This document shows positions 10,287 to 17,272 of a stretch of DNA of 34,137 bases, one piece after another; the first letter of the stretch is position 1, and every line of letters starts with the position of its first letter. This DNA comes from an uncultured Alphaproteobacteria bacterium. Lineage in GTDB: Bacteria; Pseudomonadota; Alphaproteobacteria; Rickettsiales; Midichloriaceae. Below the pieces are notes generated by a model. The model saw only the letters and a list, made by a program, of their open reading frames with translations. It had not been told where the DNA came from and did not search any database. The position numbers were made by a program, and so were the translations under genes. The DNA lies in contig CAISOX010000123.1 of the NCBI GenBank assembly GCA_903887235.1, forward strand, positions 1 through 34,137, read 5' to 3'.

Positions 10287-11912
10287 CTATTTTCTTCCAA
10301 ACTGAACGTTGTGACCTAGATCTTTAGAGCAAACACTTTTTCTCTTATCAATGAAGTTGGACTGGATATTGATGCAATCTAGCAATGAATATAAAACTGT
10401 GCTTTGATCTACTTTTTTATTTGCATTACTTTGGGCTATTTCCATATTTCTTTTAATCATAGGGTCACTTTTTAATAAATTATCAGAAAACCACAAAAGA
10501 TATGGAACATGAACCTGCTCTTTTGGAGCTTTACTATATTCATAACTGTGAAGATAAATTCCGTTCTCACCAAGTGATTCTCCGTGATCAGAGATGTAAA
10601 TGAACATAGCTTTATATGGCTTTAATTCATTGATCATTTTACTTAAAACATAATCTGTATAAAGTATAGAGTTATCATAGGAATTACCACTTTCTTCCTT
10701 ACATTCACAAGAATTTCTTTGAAAAATTCTTTTAAAAATGGAAGAATTGTTTACATCAGTGCAAGTTGGTGCAAATTTTCTAAAGTCTTCTGGATATCTA
10801 TCATCATATGTTCTATGACTGCCTTGAGTATGCAGTACGATAAATTGATTGCTAGATTTATTTTGAGCCAATAAATTGTGCATATAACTTACTAGATTTT
10901 CATCTTTGATATTGCCTTTGATATTGTAATTATTATTTTGCAAAAGAATTTCCTTAGTTATTAACTCATTAGCTTCAGATGCAACGCTGTTTATATCATC
11001 AACAAACGATTGTAAACTTACCCACCAACTTTTAAAATCCAGTTTATTAAAGACTGAAATCACGGTATTTTCATTGTCTAAAGCATGTAGTTTAAAAATA
11101 TTTTTTATCCCCATTATAGTATATGTTGCAAGAGAATAAGCATCTTTAAAGCTAACTAAATTATTTTCTTCCTCTAATTTGGGCGTTGTATTGCGACTAT
11201 ATCCATTAATACCAAATCTATCACTTCTAGCTGATTCTCCTATAACCAGCACCACTTTTATGCCACTTTCCTTCAAATTAAATGCATATTTACCAAATAC
11301 ATCTTTTTTCTCTCCATTTCTAAATTTATTATGCTTCAAATATGTTTTTACAGTAACCACAAGATTTGATGGATATAAGTTAACTGCCGTCATATGTTGT
11401 AAAAAAACTATCGGATTAATTCCCTTTACAAACAGCATGGGTGTATAAAAGATTGAAGCTCCAATGAAAGCAATTAATAACGTTGATATAAATTTATTTT
11501 TAATCCCAATTTTCAATGATTTTGCTTGTAGTAGTATCATTGTGCTCGGAATTAACCAAAAAACTACTATCCAAAGAATTAATTTATAATCAACAAATGT
11601 AATTGCTTCATCATAATCTGTATTTAAGGTGCTCTCTAAAACTGACTCATTAAAATTAATACCAAAGAAAATTTGAAAATAACTAAGAAGGCTGCCGATA
11701 AACAGCATAATAATAAAAAACGGTATGAAGAAGATTCGGCTTATAGATATTATAGAAATCAGAAATATCGAAAAGCCAATATTAGAGAGGATGATTGCAG
11801 TTTGATACTCTTTTGTAAGAATATCTTTAACAAAAATCATATTCAAAAAAATTAGAATTGAGATGGATACTATTAAAATTAAGTTATGCCTATTAAAAAG
11901 TATTTTCCTCAT
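10287..11912 (-). CDS. eptA: EptA-family lipid A phosphoethanolamine transferase (sulfatase fold)
   Basis: Inner-membrane enzyme expected to transfer phosphoethanolamine from phosphatidylethanolamine to lipid A or another surface glycan, lowering negative surface charge. The 541 residues comprise about five transmembrane helices (residues 10-190) and a periplasmic alkaline-phosphatase-fold domain. Catalytic features: Glu226 in VLVIGESAR (metal), likely nucleophile Thr263 in SLATYT, SDHGESLGENGIYLH with Asp442-His443 (metal), HTQGSHRTYDDRYP and HVPYLLW (His468). Cysteines at 384, 402 and 404 resemble the disulfides of the family. Oddities: ESAR replaces the usual ET-R, and the cysteines normally flanking the nucleophile (SCGT and PCMF) are Leu261 and Asn271. 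The fold and metal ligands look intact, but the exact substrate is uncertain. It is divergent from the symporter gene. Confidence 0.85.
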   Translation of the reverse strand: MRKILFNRHNLILIVSISILIFLNMIFVKDILTKEYQTAIILSNIGFSIFLISIISISRIFFIPFFIIMLFIGSLLSYFQIFFGINFNESVLESTLNTDYDEAITFVDYKLILWIVVFWLIPSTMILLQAKSLKIGIKNKFISTLLIAFIGASIFYTPMLFVKGINPIVFLQHMTAVNLYPSNLVVTVKTYLKHNKFRNGEKKDVFGKYAFNLKESGIKVVLVIGESARSDRFGINGYSRNTTPKLEEENNLVSFKDAYSLATYTIMGIKNIFKLHALDNENTVISVFNKLDFKSWWVSLQSFVDDINSVASEANELITKEILLQNNNYNIKGNIKDENLVSYMHNLLAQNKSSNQFIVLHTQGSHRTYDDRYPEDFRKFAPTCTDVNNSSIFKRIFQRNSCECKEESGNSYDNSILYTDYVLSKMINELKPYKAMFIYISDHGESLGENGIYLHSYEYSKAPKEQVHVPYLLWFSDNLLKSDPMIKRNMEIAQSNANKKVDQSTVLYSLLDCINIQSNFIDKRKSVCSKDLGHNVQFGRK

Positions 11913-11926
11913 AATCCGTTATTTTT

Positions 11927-11954
11927 TTGATTGATGACTAACTAATAGTAGAAT
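11927..11954 (+). promoter_or_regulatory. Candidate promoter of the symporter gene
   Basis: TTGATT (11927-11932) and TAGAAT (11949-11954) with 16-base spacing, in the 109-base divergent region between eptA and the symporter. Leader to the ATG is about 60 bases. Confidence 0.3.
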
Positions 11955-12021
11955 TCTTATATACTAACCAACACTTTTTAAGTATGCTACCGACAATTTT
12001 TTATATGTCAAAAATAATTAT

Positions 12022-13209
12022 ATGAAAAAAACATCCATAGTGTTGTTAATATTATTAATATTGGTCTTCTGTTTTGGCAACTATATCCCATTAAATTTTA
12101 AATCAATTTTATATTCTGTTAGTCTTACTATTCAAGAATTGTTAATTTTCATTGTTCCATTTGTTGTGGTAATTTTTATTTCCAGAAGTATAATTTTGCT
12201 TAAAAAGCATGCAATCAAATTGGCTTTTTCATTTATATCATTGATATATTTATCCAATTTTATTGCATCATTTATTTCATTTAATATTAGCTTTTATGTA
12301 TTTGCTAATACTCCAGATTTAGGGAATGCATATAGTAATCAATTAGAAAGCTTAGGTAGCTTAAAGCCTTTGTGGACACTTAATTTTTATAAAATATTAT
12401 CTAATAAGTTCGCATTGATAATAGGGATAATTTTAGGAATTTTGTTACCGTTAATTATAAAAGATAAAGCTGAGCAAGTTGCAGATAAGCTCTTTGATTA
12501 TATTATGAAATTCATTAATAGCGTCTTTATTCCAATAATACCAATATTCATTCTTGGATTTATTATAAAATTACAACATGACAATATTTTTGAATTAGCA
12601 ATAATTAGCCACCTACATATTCTTAAGATTATCATTGCAGTATCATTAATTTATATTTTATTGATTTACATTGTTGCAAGACGCCTTAATATTGTAGCTT
12701 CTTTTACAAGTATTATTAATATGTTGCCTGCAATTTTTGTGGCTTTTGTTTCTATGTCAAGCACAGTAGCATTGCCGTATACAATTAAAGGCGTACAAAA
12801 AAATACTAATCAAAAGTCAAAAATTCTTGTTTCTCTTATTCCAGCAACTTCTAATATGCACTTATTAGGAGACTGCTTTTTAGTGCCTGCATGCATAATA
12901 ATTGTCTTAAAAATGTTTCATTACGATATAACATACGCAGAATTTACTATTTTTTTAGTATATTACGTATTGATGAAATTTACTGTTTTAACAATTCCAG
13001 GAGGGGGTATATTAGCTATATTGCCACTACTTTCAACTGAACTCGGATTTAATTCCGCAATGCTTTCAGCGATTGCAACGTTATATTTTTTACTAGACCC
13101 ATTTTTGGCTTTATTAAATGTAGCGGGTAATGGCGGGTTTTTTATTGTTCTAGATAAAATGTTAAGCGCTGTTGAAGCTAAAAGAACTACAATTAGCGAC
13201 ATACCATAG
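12022..13209 (+). CDS. Dicarboxylate/amino acid:cation symporter (DAACS family)
   Basis: Inner-membrane Na+ or H+ coupled transporter of the SDF (GltP/DctA) family, importing acidic amino acids or C4-dicarboxylates. The 395-residue protein is almost entirely hydrophobic. Family motifs sit in the C-terminal half: serine-containing SMSSTVALPYTIKG, the re-entrant-loop region SLIPATSNMHLLGD, IPGGGILAILPLL and LLDPFLALLNVAGNG. The last motif departs from the usual DR-RT-NV-GD: the Arg that interacts with side-chain carboxylates is replaced (DPFLALLNV), so substrate choice may differ from classical glutamate carriers. The N-terminal half is weakly conserved. Malate dehydrogenase elsewhere in the window would be compatible with dicarboxylate import, but that link is only inference. 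Confidence 0.85.
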   Translation: MKKTSIVLLILLILVFCFGNYIPLNFKSILYSVSLTIQELLIFIVPFVVVIFISRSIILLKKHAIKLAFSFISLIYLSNFIASFISFNISFYVFANTPDLGNAYSNQLESLGSLKPLWTLNFYKILSNKFALIIGIILGILLPLIIKDKAEQVADKLFDYIMKFINSVFIPIIPIFILGFIIKLQHDNIFELAIISHLHILKIIIAVSLIYILLIYIVARRLNIVASFTSIINMLPAIFVAFVSMSSTVALPYTIKGVQKNTNQKSKILVSLIPATSNMHLLGDCFLVPACIIIVLKMFHYDITYAEFTIFLVYYVLMKFTVLTIPGGGILAILPLLSTELGFNSAMLSAIATLYFLLDPFLALLNVAGNGGFFIVLDKMLSAVEAKRTTISDIP

Positions 13210-13328
13210 ATAATGGCTATTATAGGAGAGAGGGGGAAGTAAATTATTTATCTTGATGATAATTCCGCCCATTATCTCTTGATTATAATCGTCTTTTGAA
13301 GTTATTGTATCACTTATAAGCTTATGCT

Positions 13329-13358
13329 TTGAAAGAAGAATAAATTGTGAGATATTAT
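13329..13358 (+). promoter_or_regulatory. Candidate cspA promoter
   Basis: TTGAAA (13329-13334) and TATTAT (13353-13358) with 18-base spacing. If used, the untranslated leader to the ATG at 13528 would be about 160 bases, similar in length to the regulated leader of E. coli cspA. The assignment is tentative. Confidence 0.3.
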
Positions 13359-13468
13359 AGTTTAATCTTGTAATTCTTGTGGTTTACTATAAATCAAATT
13401 GAAAAAATAAAATAAAACAAGAAAAATTCGCAAATACGTGCTAGAGTGTAAAAAATAGTTAATTCTAA

Positions 13469-13486
13469 GCTGATCTAGTGGTCAGC
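13469..13486 (+). promoter_or_regulatory. Hairpin in the cold-shock gene leader
   Basis: The sequence folds as GCUGAUC-UAGU-GGUCAGC: a seven-pair stem (one G-U) with a four-base loop. It lies 14 bases before the ATG at 13501 and 41 before the ATG at 13528. No U-run follows, so it is not an intrinsic terminator. A role in temperature-dependent translation or mRNA stability is plausible but unproven. Confidence 0.4.
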
Positions 13487-13527
13487 ATTTGTAATTAATT
13501 ATGAAAACAATTTATAAAAAAAGTACT

Positions 13528-13734
13528 ATGAAAATAACAGGAACAGTAAAATGGTTTGATTCTACCAAAGGATATGGATTTATAGCTCCAGAAAATGGTT
13601 CAAAAGATGTGTTTATACACAGGTCTGCAGTTGAGGAAGCTGGGCTTGATGGATTAAAAGATAATCAAAAAATTAAATTTGAGATTACTTCTAATAAAGG
13701 TAAGCAATCAGCAGAAAATATTGAATTAATTTAA
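13528..13734 (+). CDS. cspA: Cold-shock protein, CspA family
   Basis: Single cold-shock domain of 68 residues that binds single-stranded RNA and DNA and melts secondary structure. RNP1 is KGYGFIAP and RNP2 is DVFIHRSAV; the N-terminal GTVKWFD is typical. The ATG at 13528 (MKITGTVKWF) is chosen because family members begin one to four residues before GTVKWF; an in-frame ATG at 13501 would add nine unconserved residues. It precedes the HU gene by 29 bases in the same direction, so cspA, HU and the ferritin-like gene may form one unit. A hairpin and a possible promoter with a long leader lie upstream, suggesting post-transcriptional control. Confidence 0.9.
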   Translation: MKITGTVKWFDSTKGYGFIAPENGSKDVFIHRSAVEEAGLDGLKDNQKIKFEITSNKGKQSAENIELI

Positions 13735-13763
13735 TTACAAAATACCCTCAAAGGAGATTAAAA

Positions 13764-14039
13764 ATGAATAAAGCAGAATTTATAGAAAAGTTATCAAAAG
13801 AACTAGATATAAGTAAAGCAGAAGCTGGTAGGCATTTAGACAAAATATTTAAGTGTGTAGCTACATCTATGAAGGATAATGATGAATTAAGATTCACAGG
13901 ATTTGGAAGTTTTAAAGCAAAACAGACAGAGGCAAAAGAAGTAAAGACACCAAAAGGGACAATGGCTAAAGTTCCTGCACAAAGGAGAATAAGTTTCTCA
14001 GTTGGGTCTGATTTTAAAGCTGTAGTGAATAATAAATAA
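13764..14039 (+). CDS. hup: DNA-binding protein HU
   Basis: Histone-like nucleoid protein of 91 residues that bends DNA as a dimer. The sequence begins MNKAEFIEKLSKE and carries the signature region FTGFGSFKAKQT followed by the DNA-binding arm (TPKGTMAKVPAQRRISFSVG). An excellent Shine-Dalgarno (AAAGGAG) precedes the ATG. It could in principle be an IHF subunit, but the arm and N terminus fit HU better. It lies between the cold-shock and ferritin-like genes. Confidence 0.93.
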   Translation: MNKAEFIEKLSKELDISKAEAGRHLDKIFKCVATSMKDNDELRFTGFGSFKAKQTEAKEVKTPKGTMAKVPAQRRISFSVGSDFKAVVNNK

Positions 14040-14048
14040 TTGTTGATT

Positions 14049-14507
14049 ATGAAATTAGCGAATAGTATCAAGGATGAAGCAATAAAGAAGCTAAATGAGA
14101 TATTAGAATTGGAAATGTCAGGGGTGGTGAGGTATACGCACTATTCGCTAATGATAATGGGCCATAATAGAATTCCAATTGCCGCATGGATGAAGAGCCA
14201 AGCGCAAGAGGGATTAAGGCATGCAATTGAAGCAGGAGAAATGATAACTCATTTTGAGGGACACCCTTCACTTAGGGTGTCAAATTTAAAAGAATCTTAT
14301 TGTCATAGTATAAACCAGATTTTAGAAGAAAGTTTAGAGCATGAGAAAGCTTCTCTTAAATTATACTATGATCTTCTAGATATAGTTTTATCAAAATCAG
14401 TATTGCTTGAGGAATATGCAAAAAAGCTGATAGTAGAAGAGGAGATGCATATTGGAGAAGTAGAAAAGATGCTAAGAGTTAATAATGTTAACGATAGATG
14501 CGAATAA
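14049..14507 (+). CDS. Ferritin-like (bacterioferritin-related) di-iron protein
   Basis: Four-helix-bundle ferritin-like protein of 152 residues, probably oxidising or storing iron. Candidate di-iron ligands from the ATG at 14049: Glu22 in ELEMSGVVRYTHY, Glu54 and His58 in QEGLRHAIEAGE, Glu97 in LEHEKASL, and Glu131 with His134 in VEEEMHIGEV. The helix 2 motif is ExxxH rather than the bacterioferritin ExxH. I see no clear haem-ligand Met comparable with Bfr. A TTG at 14040 would add three residues; the ATG is preferred although neither has a clear ribosome binding site. It starts 9 bases after HU, so it is probably cotranscribed with a nucleoid protein, a context reminiscent of DNA protection. 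feoAB in this window supplies Fe2+. Confidence 0.82.
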   Translation: MKLANSIKDEAIKKLNEILELEMSGVVRYTHYSLMIMGHNRIPIAAWMKSQAQEGLRHAIEAGEMITHFEGHPSLRVSNLKESYCHSINQILEESLEHEKASLKLYYDLLDIVLSKSVLLEEYAKKLIVEEEMHIGEVEKMLRVNNVNDRCE

Positions 14508-14645
14508 ATAATTTATATTAGTAGCATAGTAGTAGCATAGTATATGGCGCAATAATAGCTTTAGTATGTTTTGCTTTTGGTTATTATGTTGGCAGAAAGT
14601 AAAGCGGCGTATCAAAGTTATAAGCACCCATAGAGATTAAAAAAT

Positions 14646-14879
14646 TTATTGATAAAGAGAATTTGTTTTTTTAGAGTCACTGTCGTATTTTTGGTCATTA
14701 AAAGCTAAAAAGCCGATAATTTTGTTATAGAATAAATAAAGATAACCGTGTTGCATATCCCCCTCCCATATTACAATATTCCGACGAATACTTGAATCTA
14801 CAATAAATCCTATTTTGAAAAAAGAGTGTAAATATAAAATTATTCTTTGAAAAAGGAATTTGTTTATGTTATTAAACAT
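14646..14879 (-). CDS. Small hypothetical protein (doubtful)
   Basis: A 77-residue minus-strand frame from the ATG at 14879, with the weak ribosome-binding-like sequence AAGGA three bases before it. The protein is aromatic and hydrophobic in parts (GYLYLFYNKIIGFLAF) and has no motif I recognise. It overlaps the region expected to hold the acpP promoter on the other strand. It may be a small gene, a remnant or chance. Confidence 0.2.
   Translation of the reverse strand: MFNNINKFLFQRIILYLHSFFKIGFIVDSSIRRNIVIWEGDMQHGYLYLFYNKIIGFLAFNDQKYDSDSKKTNSLYQ
14847..14875 (+). promoter_or_regulatory. Candidate acpP promoter
   Basis: TTGAAA (14847-14852) and TATTAA (14870-14875) with 17-base spacing, leaving a leader of about 25 bases before the acpP ATG. 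The -10 match is four of six. Confidence 0.28.
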
Positions 14880-14907
14880 CAATCCTTAACTTATATTAAT
14901 TAACCTT

Positions 14908-15159
14908 ATGAGTGATAGTATTAAAGACAGAGTACTGAAAGTAATTGACAAACAGCTTAACAAAGACACTTCACAAATTAAGCTTACTGATAGATTTAAT
15001 GAAGATCTTGGTGCTGACAGTCTAGATAGAGTGGAATTGGTTATGGCACTGGAAGATGAGTTTGAAAATCTTGAGATACCAGATAAAGAAGCAGAAAAAA
15101 TCAAAACGGTTCAAGATGCTATTAACTATGCAGAAAAACATTATAACCAGCCTTCTTAA
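14908..15159 (+). CDS. acpP: Acyl carrier protein
   Basis: Small acidic carrier of 83 residues holding fatty-acyl intermediates on a 4'-phosphopantetheine arm. The attachment serine is Ser38 in the signature [20 protein letters not shown]. Length and acidity fit AcpP. The stop is 21 bases before fabF, the usual acpP-fabF pairing, so the two are expected to be cotranscribed; fabF then extends the acyl chain carried here. Confidence 0.96.
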   Translation: MSDSIKDRVLKVIDKQLNKDTSQIKLTDRFNEDLGADSLDRVELVMALEDEFENLEIPDKEAEKIKTVQDAINYAEKHYNQPS

Positions 15160-15180
15160 TTCATTTTAGTGATATAGGTT

Positions 15181-16446
15181 ATGATTCGGGTTGTAGTAAC
15201 AGGAGTAGGATTAATAACGCCTTTGGGGGTGACAGTAGCCAAAAATTGGGATAATATAATCAATTCAAAATCAGGAATTAAAAAAATTCCAGATAGTTTG
15301 TTTTCTACAGATGACTTGAGATGTAAAATTGCAGGAATTATTGATTTAGAAGGAGACTCTGCATTTAACATTGAGAAATTTATTGATTTTAAAGAAGCTA
15401 AAAAAATGGATAAATTTATCCATTATGCAATAGCAGCGGCAGAAGAAGCAATACTTGATGCCGCTCTAAATGAATTAACAGAAGAAGCTAGAGATGATGT
15501 TGGTGTTTTAATAGGCTCAGGTATTGGCGGATTGTCTACAATTGAGAGAAACGCTAATATTTTGGAATCAGGTGGCGCAAGAAAAATTAGTCCATTTTTT
15601 ATACCGGCTAGTTTGATAAATTTGGCCTCAGGACATGTTTCGATCAGACATAGATTTACAGGCCCCAATCATTCTGTAGTTACAGCTTGTTCTACTGGAA
15701 CTCACGCAATTGGAGATGCAGCAAGAATAATAAAAGATGGTGATGCTAAAATTATGGTTTGCGGTGGAGCTGAAGGAGCAGTTTGTAAGCTTGGCGTAGC
15801 AGGATTTGCAGCTGCAAGAGCATTATCAACTAATTTCAATGACAGACCTGAAGAAGCATCAAGACCATGGGATAAAGATAGAGATGGCTTTGTAATGGGA
15901 GAGGGAGCTGGTGTGTTGGTTTTAGAAGAATATGAGTATGCAAAAAAAAGGGGGGCTAAAATTTATGGGGAAGTTTTGGGATATGGACTCTCTGGTGATG
16001 CATATCATATTACAGCGCCAGAGATTCAAGGCACAGGCGCAATAAAAGCGATGAAAATGGCATTGGCCAAAGCTAAAATTGATCCAGAAAAAATCGACTA
16101 CATTAATGCGCATGGAACGTCTACTCCCCTGGGAGATATGATAGAGCTCAATGCTATTAAAAAAGTGTTTGCAAATAATATTAAAGACGTGGCAATATCC
16201 TCTACAAAATCTTCCATTGGTCATTTACTTGGTGCGGCAGGGAGCGTTGAGGCAATATTTTCTCTCTTGGCAATTCAAAATAGCTTATTACCACCAACAT
16301 TAAATCTAATAAACCCTGATGAAGGCTGTGAAGGAATAAACCTTGTTGCTAATAAAGTACAATCCAAAAATATTGATTATGCGATGTCAAATTCTTTTGG
16401 ATTTGGAGGAACTAATTCCTGCTTAGTATTTAAAAAAGTATTTTAA
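15181..16446 (+). CDS. fabF: 3-oxoacyl-[acyl-carrier-protein] synthase II
   Basis: Condensing enzyme KAS II, which elongates acyl-ACP with malonyl-ACP in fatty-acid synthesis. The Cys-His-His catalytic set is complete: Cys170 in TACSTGTHAIGDA, His311 in INAHGTSTPLGD and His348 in SSIGHLLGAAG. The C-terminal glycine-rich SNSFGFGGTNSCLVF is also present. At 421 residues it has full family length. Start ATG at 15181, MIRVVVTGVG, is typical. It follows acpP and is followed 13 bases later by the first beta-lactamase gene in the same direction, so the latter may have inserted behind a house-keeping operon and be read through from it. Confidence 0.96.
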   Translation: MIRVVVTGVGLITPLGVTVAKNWDNIINSKSGIKKIPDSLFSTDDLRCKIAGIIDLEGDSAFNIEKFIDFKEAKKMDKFIHYAIAAAEEAILDAALNELTEEARDDVGVLIGSGIGGLSTIERNANILESGGARKISPFFIPASLINLASGHVSIRHRFTGPNHSVVTACSTGTHAIGDAARIIKDGDAKIMVCGGAEGAVCKLGVAGFAAARALSTNFNDRPEEASRPWDKDRDGFVMGEGAGVLVLEEYEYAKKRGAKIYGEVLGYGLSGDAYHITAPEIQGTGAIKAMKMALAKAKIDPEKIDYINAHGTSTPLGDMIELNAIKKVFANNIKDVAISSTKSSIGHLLGAAGSVEAIFSLLAIQNSLLPPTLNLINPDEGCEGINLVANKVQSKNIDYAMSNSFGFGGTNSCLVFKKVF

Positions 16447-16459
16447 AAGTGGAATAGCC

Positions 16460-17269
16460 ATGAAAAAAATTATCTTTTTTCTAGGTGCTTTTTTATTATT
16501 CGGCCAGACAGCATTAGGCGATAGTAAATGCTTCTTAGCTAAAGAAAATAATAAAGTCATCAAGCAAGAAGGTGATTGCAATACACGGTACTCTCCCTGC
16601 TCTACTTTTAAAATTGCTCTCAGCCTTATGGGATATGATGCAGGGATTTTAAATGATAAAACGCACCCAGAGTTGCCTTTTAAACCAGAATATGAAGCAT
16701 TCTTAGAGTCCTGGAAAGATCCACAAAACCCAACTACTTGGATGAAAAACAGTTGCGTATGGTATTCACAGGCTTTAACTTCGCAGCTTGGCATGAAAAA
16801 ATTTCAAGATTATGTCAAAAAATTTAATTATGGCAACCAAGATCTTATCGGTGATAAAGACCAAAACAATGGACTCACCAATGCATGGTTGTCGAGCTCT
16901 TTAGAAATATCACCCGAAGAACAAGCAATATTTCTCGAAAAATTACTTGCAAATACAGTACCAGTCAGTATATACGCTCAAGCCATGACAAGAAATATTA
17001 TATATGTTGAGGACCTGGCTTACGGCTGGAAATTTTATGGAAAAACTGGAAGCGGATTTTTGCTAAATAAGGATAGAACGAAAAATCTTGAAATAAAGCA
17101 TGGTTGGTTTATCGGCTGGATTGAAAAAAATAACAAAAAAATTGTCTTCGTTAATCATATAGTAGATGACAAAAAAGAAGCAGAGCATGCAGGACCAAGA
17201 GCCAAACAACAAGCCAAAGAAAAGCTGTTGCAGTTAATAGAGCAAATTGAAACTTCAAAGAACAGGTAA
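16460..17269 (+). CDS. Class D (OXA-type) beta-lactamase, upstream copy
   Basis: Periplasmic serine beta-lactamase that hydrolyses penicillin-type antibiotics by an acyl-enzyme route. A signal peptide (residues 1-20, ending QTALG) precedes the mature domain. All class D motifs are present: STFK (48-51) with nucleophile Ser48 and the Lys51 that is carboxylated in the family, Ser98-Cys-Val (98-100) in NSCVWYSQ, YGN (124-126), Trp143 in NAWLSSSL (the tryptophan that stabilises the carboxylated lysine), and KTGSG (195-199). At 269 residues it is of standard length. From memory it resembles the OXA-29/Legionella-type branch, but I could not compare it. G+C is visibly above the neighbouring genes, suggesting acquisition. 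It is 13 bases after fabF and 3 bases before a related second copy. Confidence 0.93.
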   Translation: MKKIIFFLGAFLLFGQTALGDSKCFLAKENNKVIKQEGDCNTRYSPCSTFKIALSLMGYDAGILNDKTHPELPFKPEYEAFLESWKDPQNPTTWMKNSCVWYSQALTSQLGMKKFQDYVKKFNYGNQDLIGDKDQNNGLTNAWLSSSLEISPEEQAIFLEKLLANTVPVSIYAQAMTRNIIYVEDLAYGWKFYGKTGSGFLLNKDRTKNLEIKHGWFIGWIEKNNKKIVFVNHIVDDKKEAEHAGPRAKQQAKEKLLQLIEQIETSKNR

Positions 17270-17272
17270 ATC

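Larger units (their letters stand above)
13210..13527. other. Intergenic region and probable long cspA leader
   Basis: No gene is seen here except possibly the first nine codons of an extended cspA frame from 13501. AGATAATGG at 13208-13216 is inverted at 13269-13277 (CCATTATCT), enclosing a smaller AATTAT/ATAATT pair, so the 5' part may fold or form a loose hairpin after the symporter gene. Further right are a promoter-like pair and a strong small hairpin, described separately. Confidence 0.4.
14508..14907. other. 400-base gap with decayed-looking sequence
   Basis: After the ferritin-like gene, the plus strand holds a start-less open stretch (14525-14602) coding for a membrane-like tail, IVYGAIIALVCFAFGYYVGR, then a stop. 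A short direct repeat (GTAGCATAGTA at 14521 and 14532) sits at its beginning. A weak minus-strand frame follows. This looks like the residue of a lost small membrane-protein gene next to the acpP promoter region. Confidence 0.35.

Noticed and set aside
10287-11912. Mobile colistin-resistance (MCR) gene
   Set aside because: Only the general EptA-family motifs are shared. Base composition is like the rest of the window and no mobile element adjoins it, so a chromosomal EptA-like enzyme is the simpler reading.
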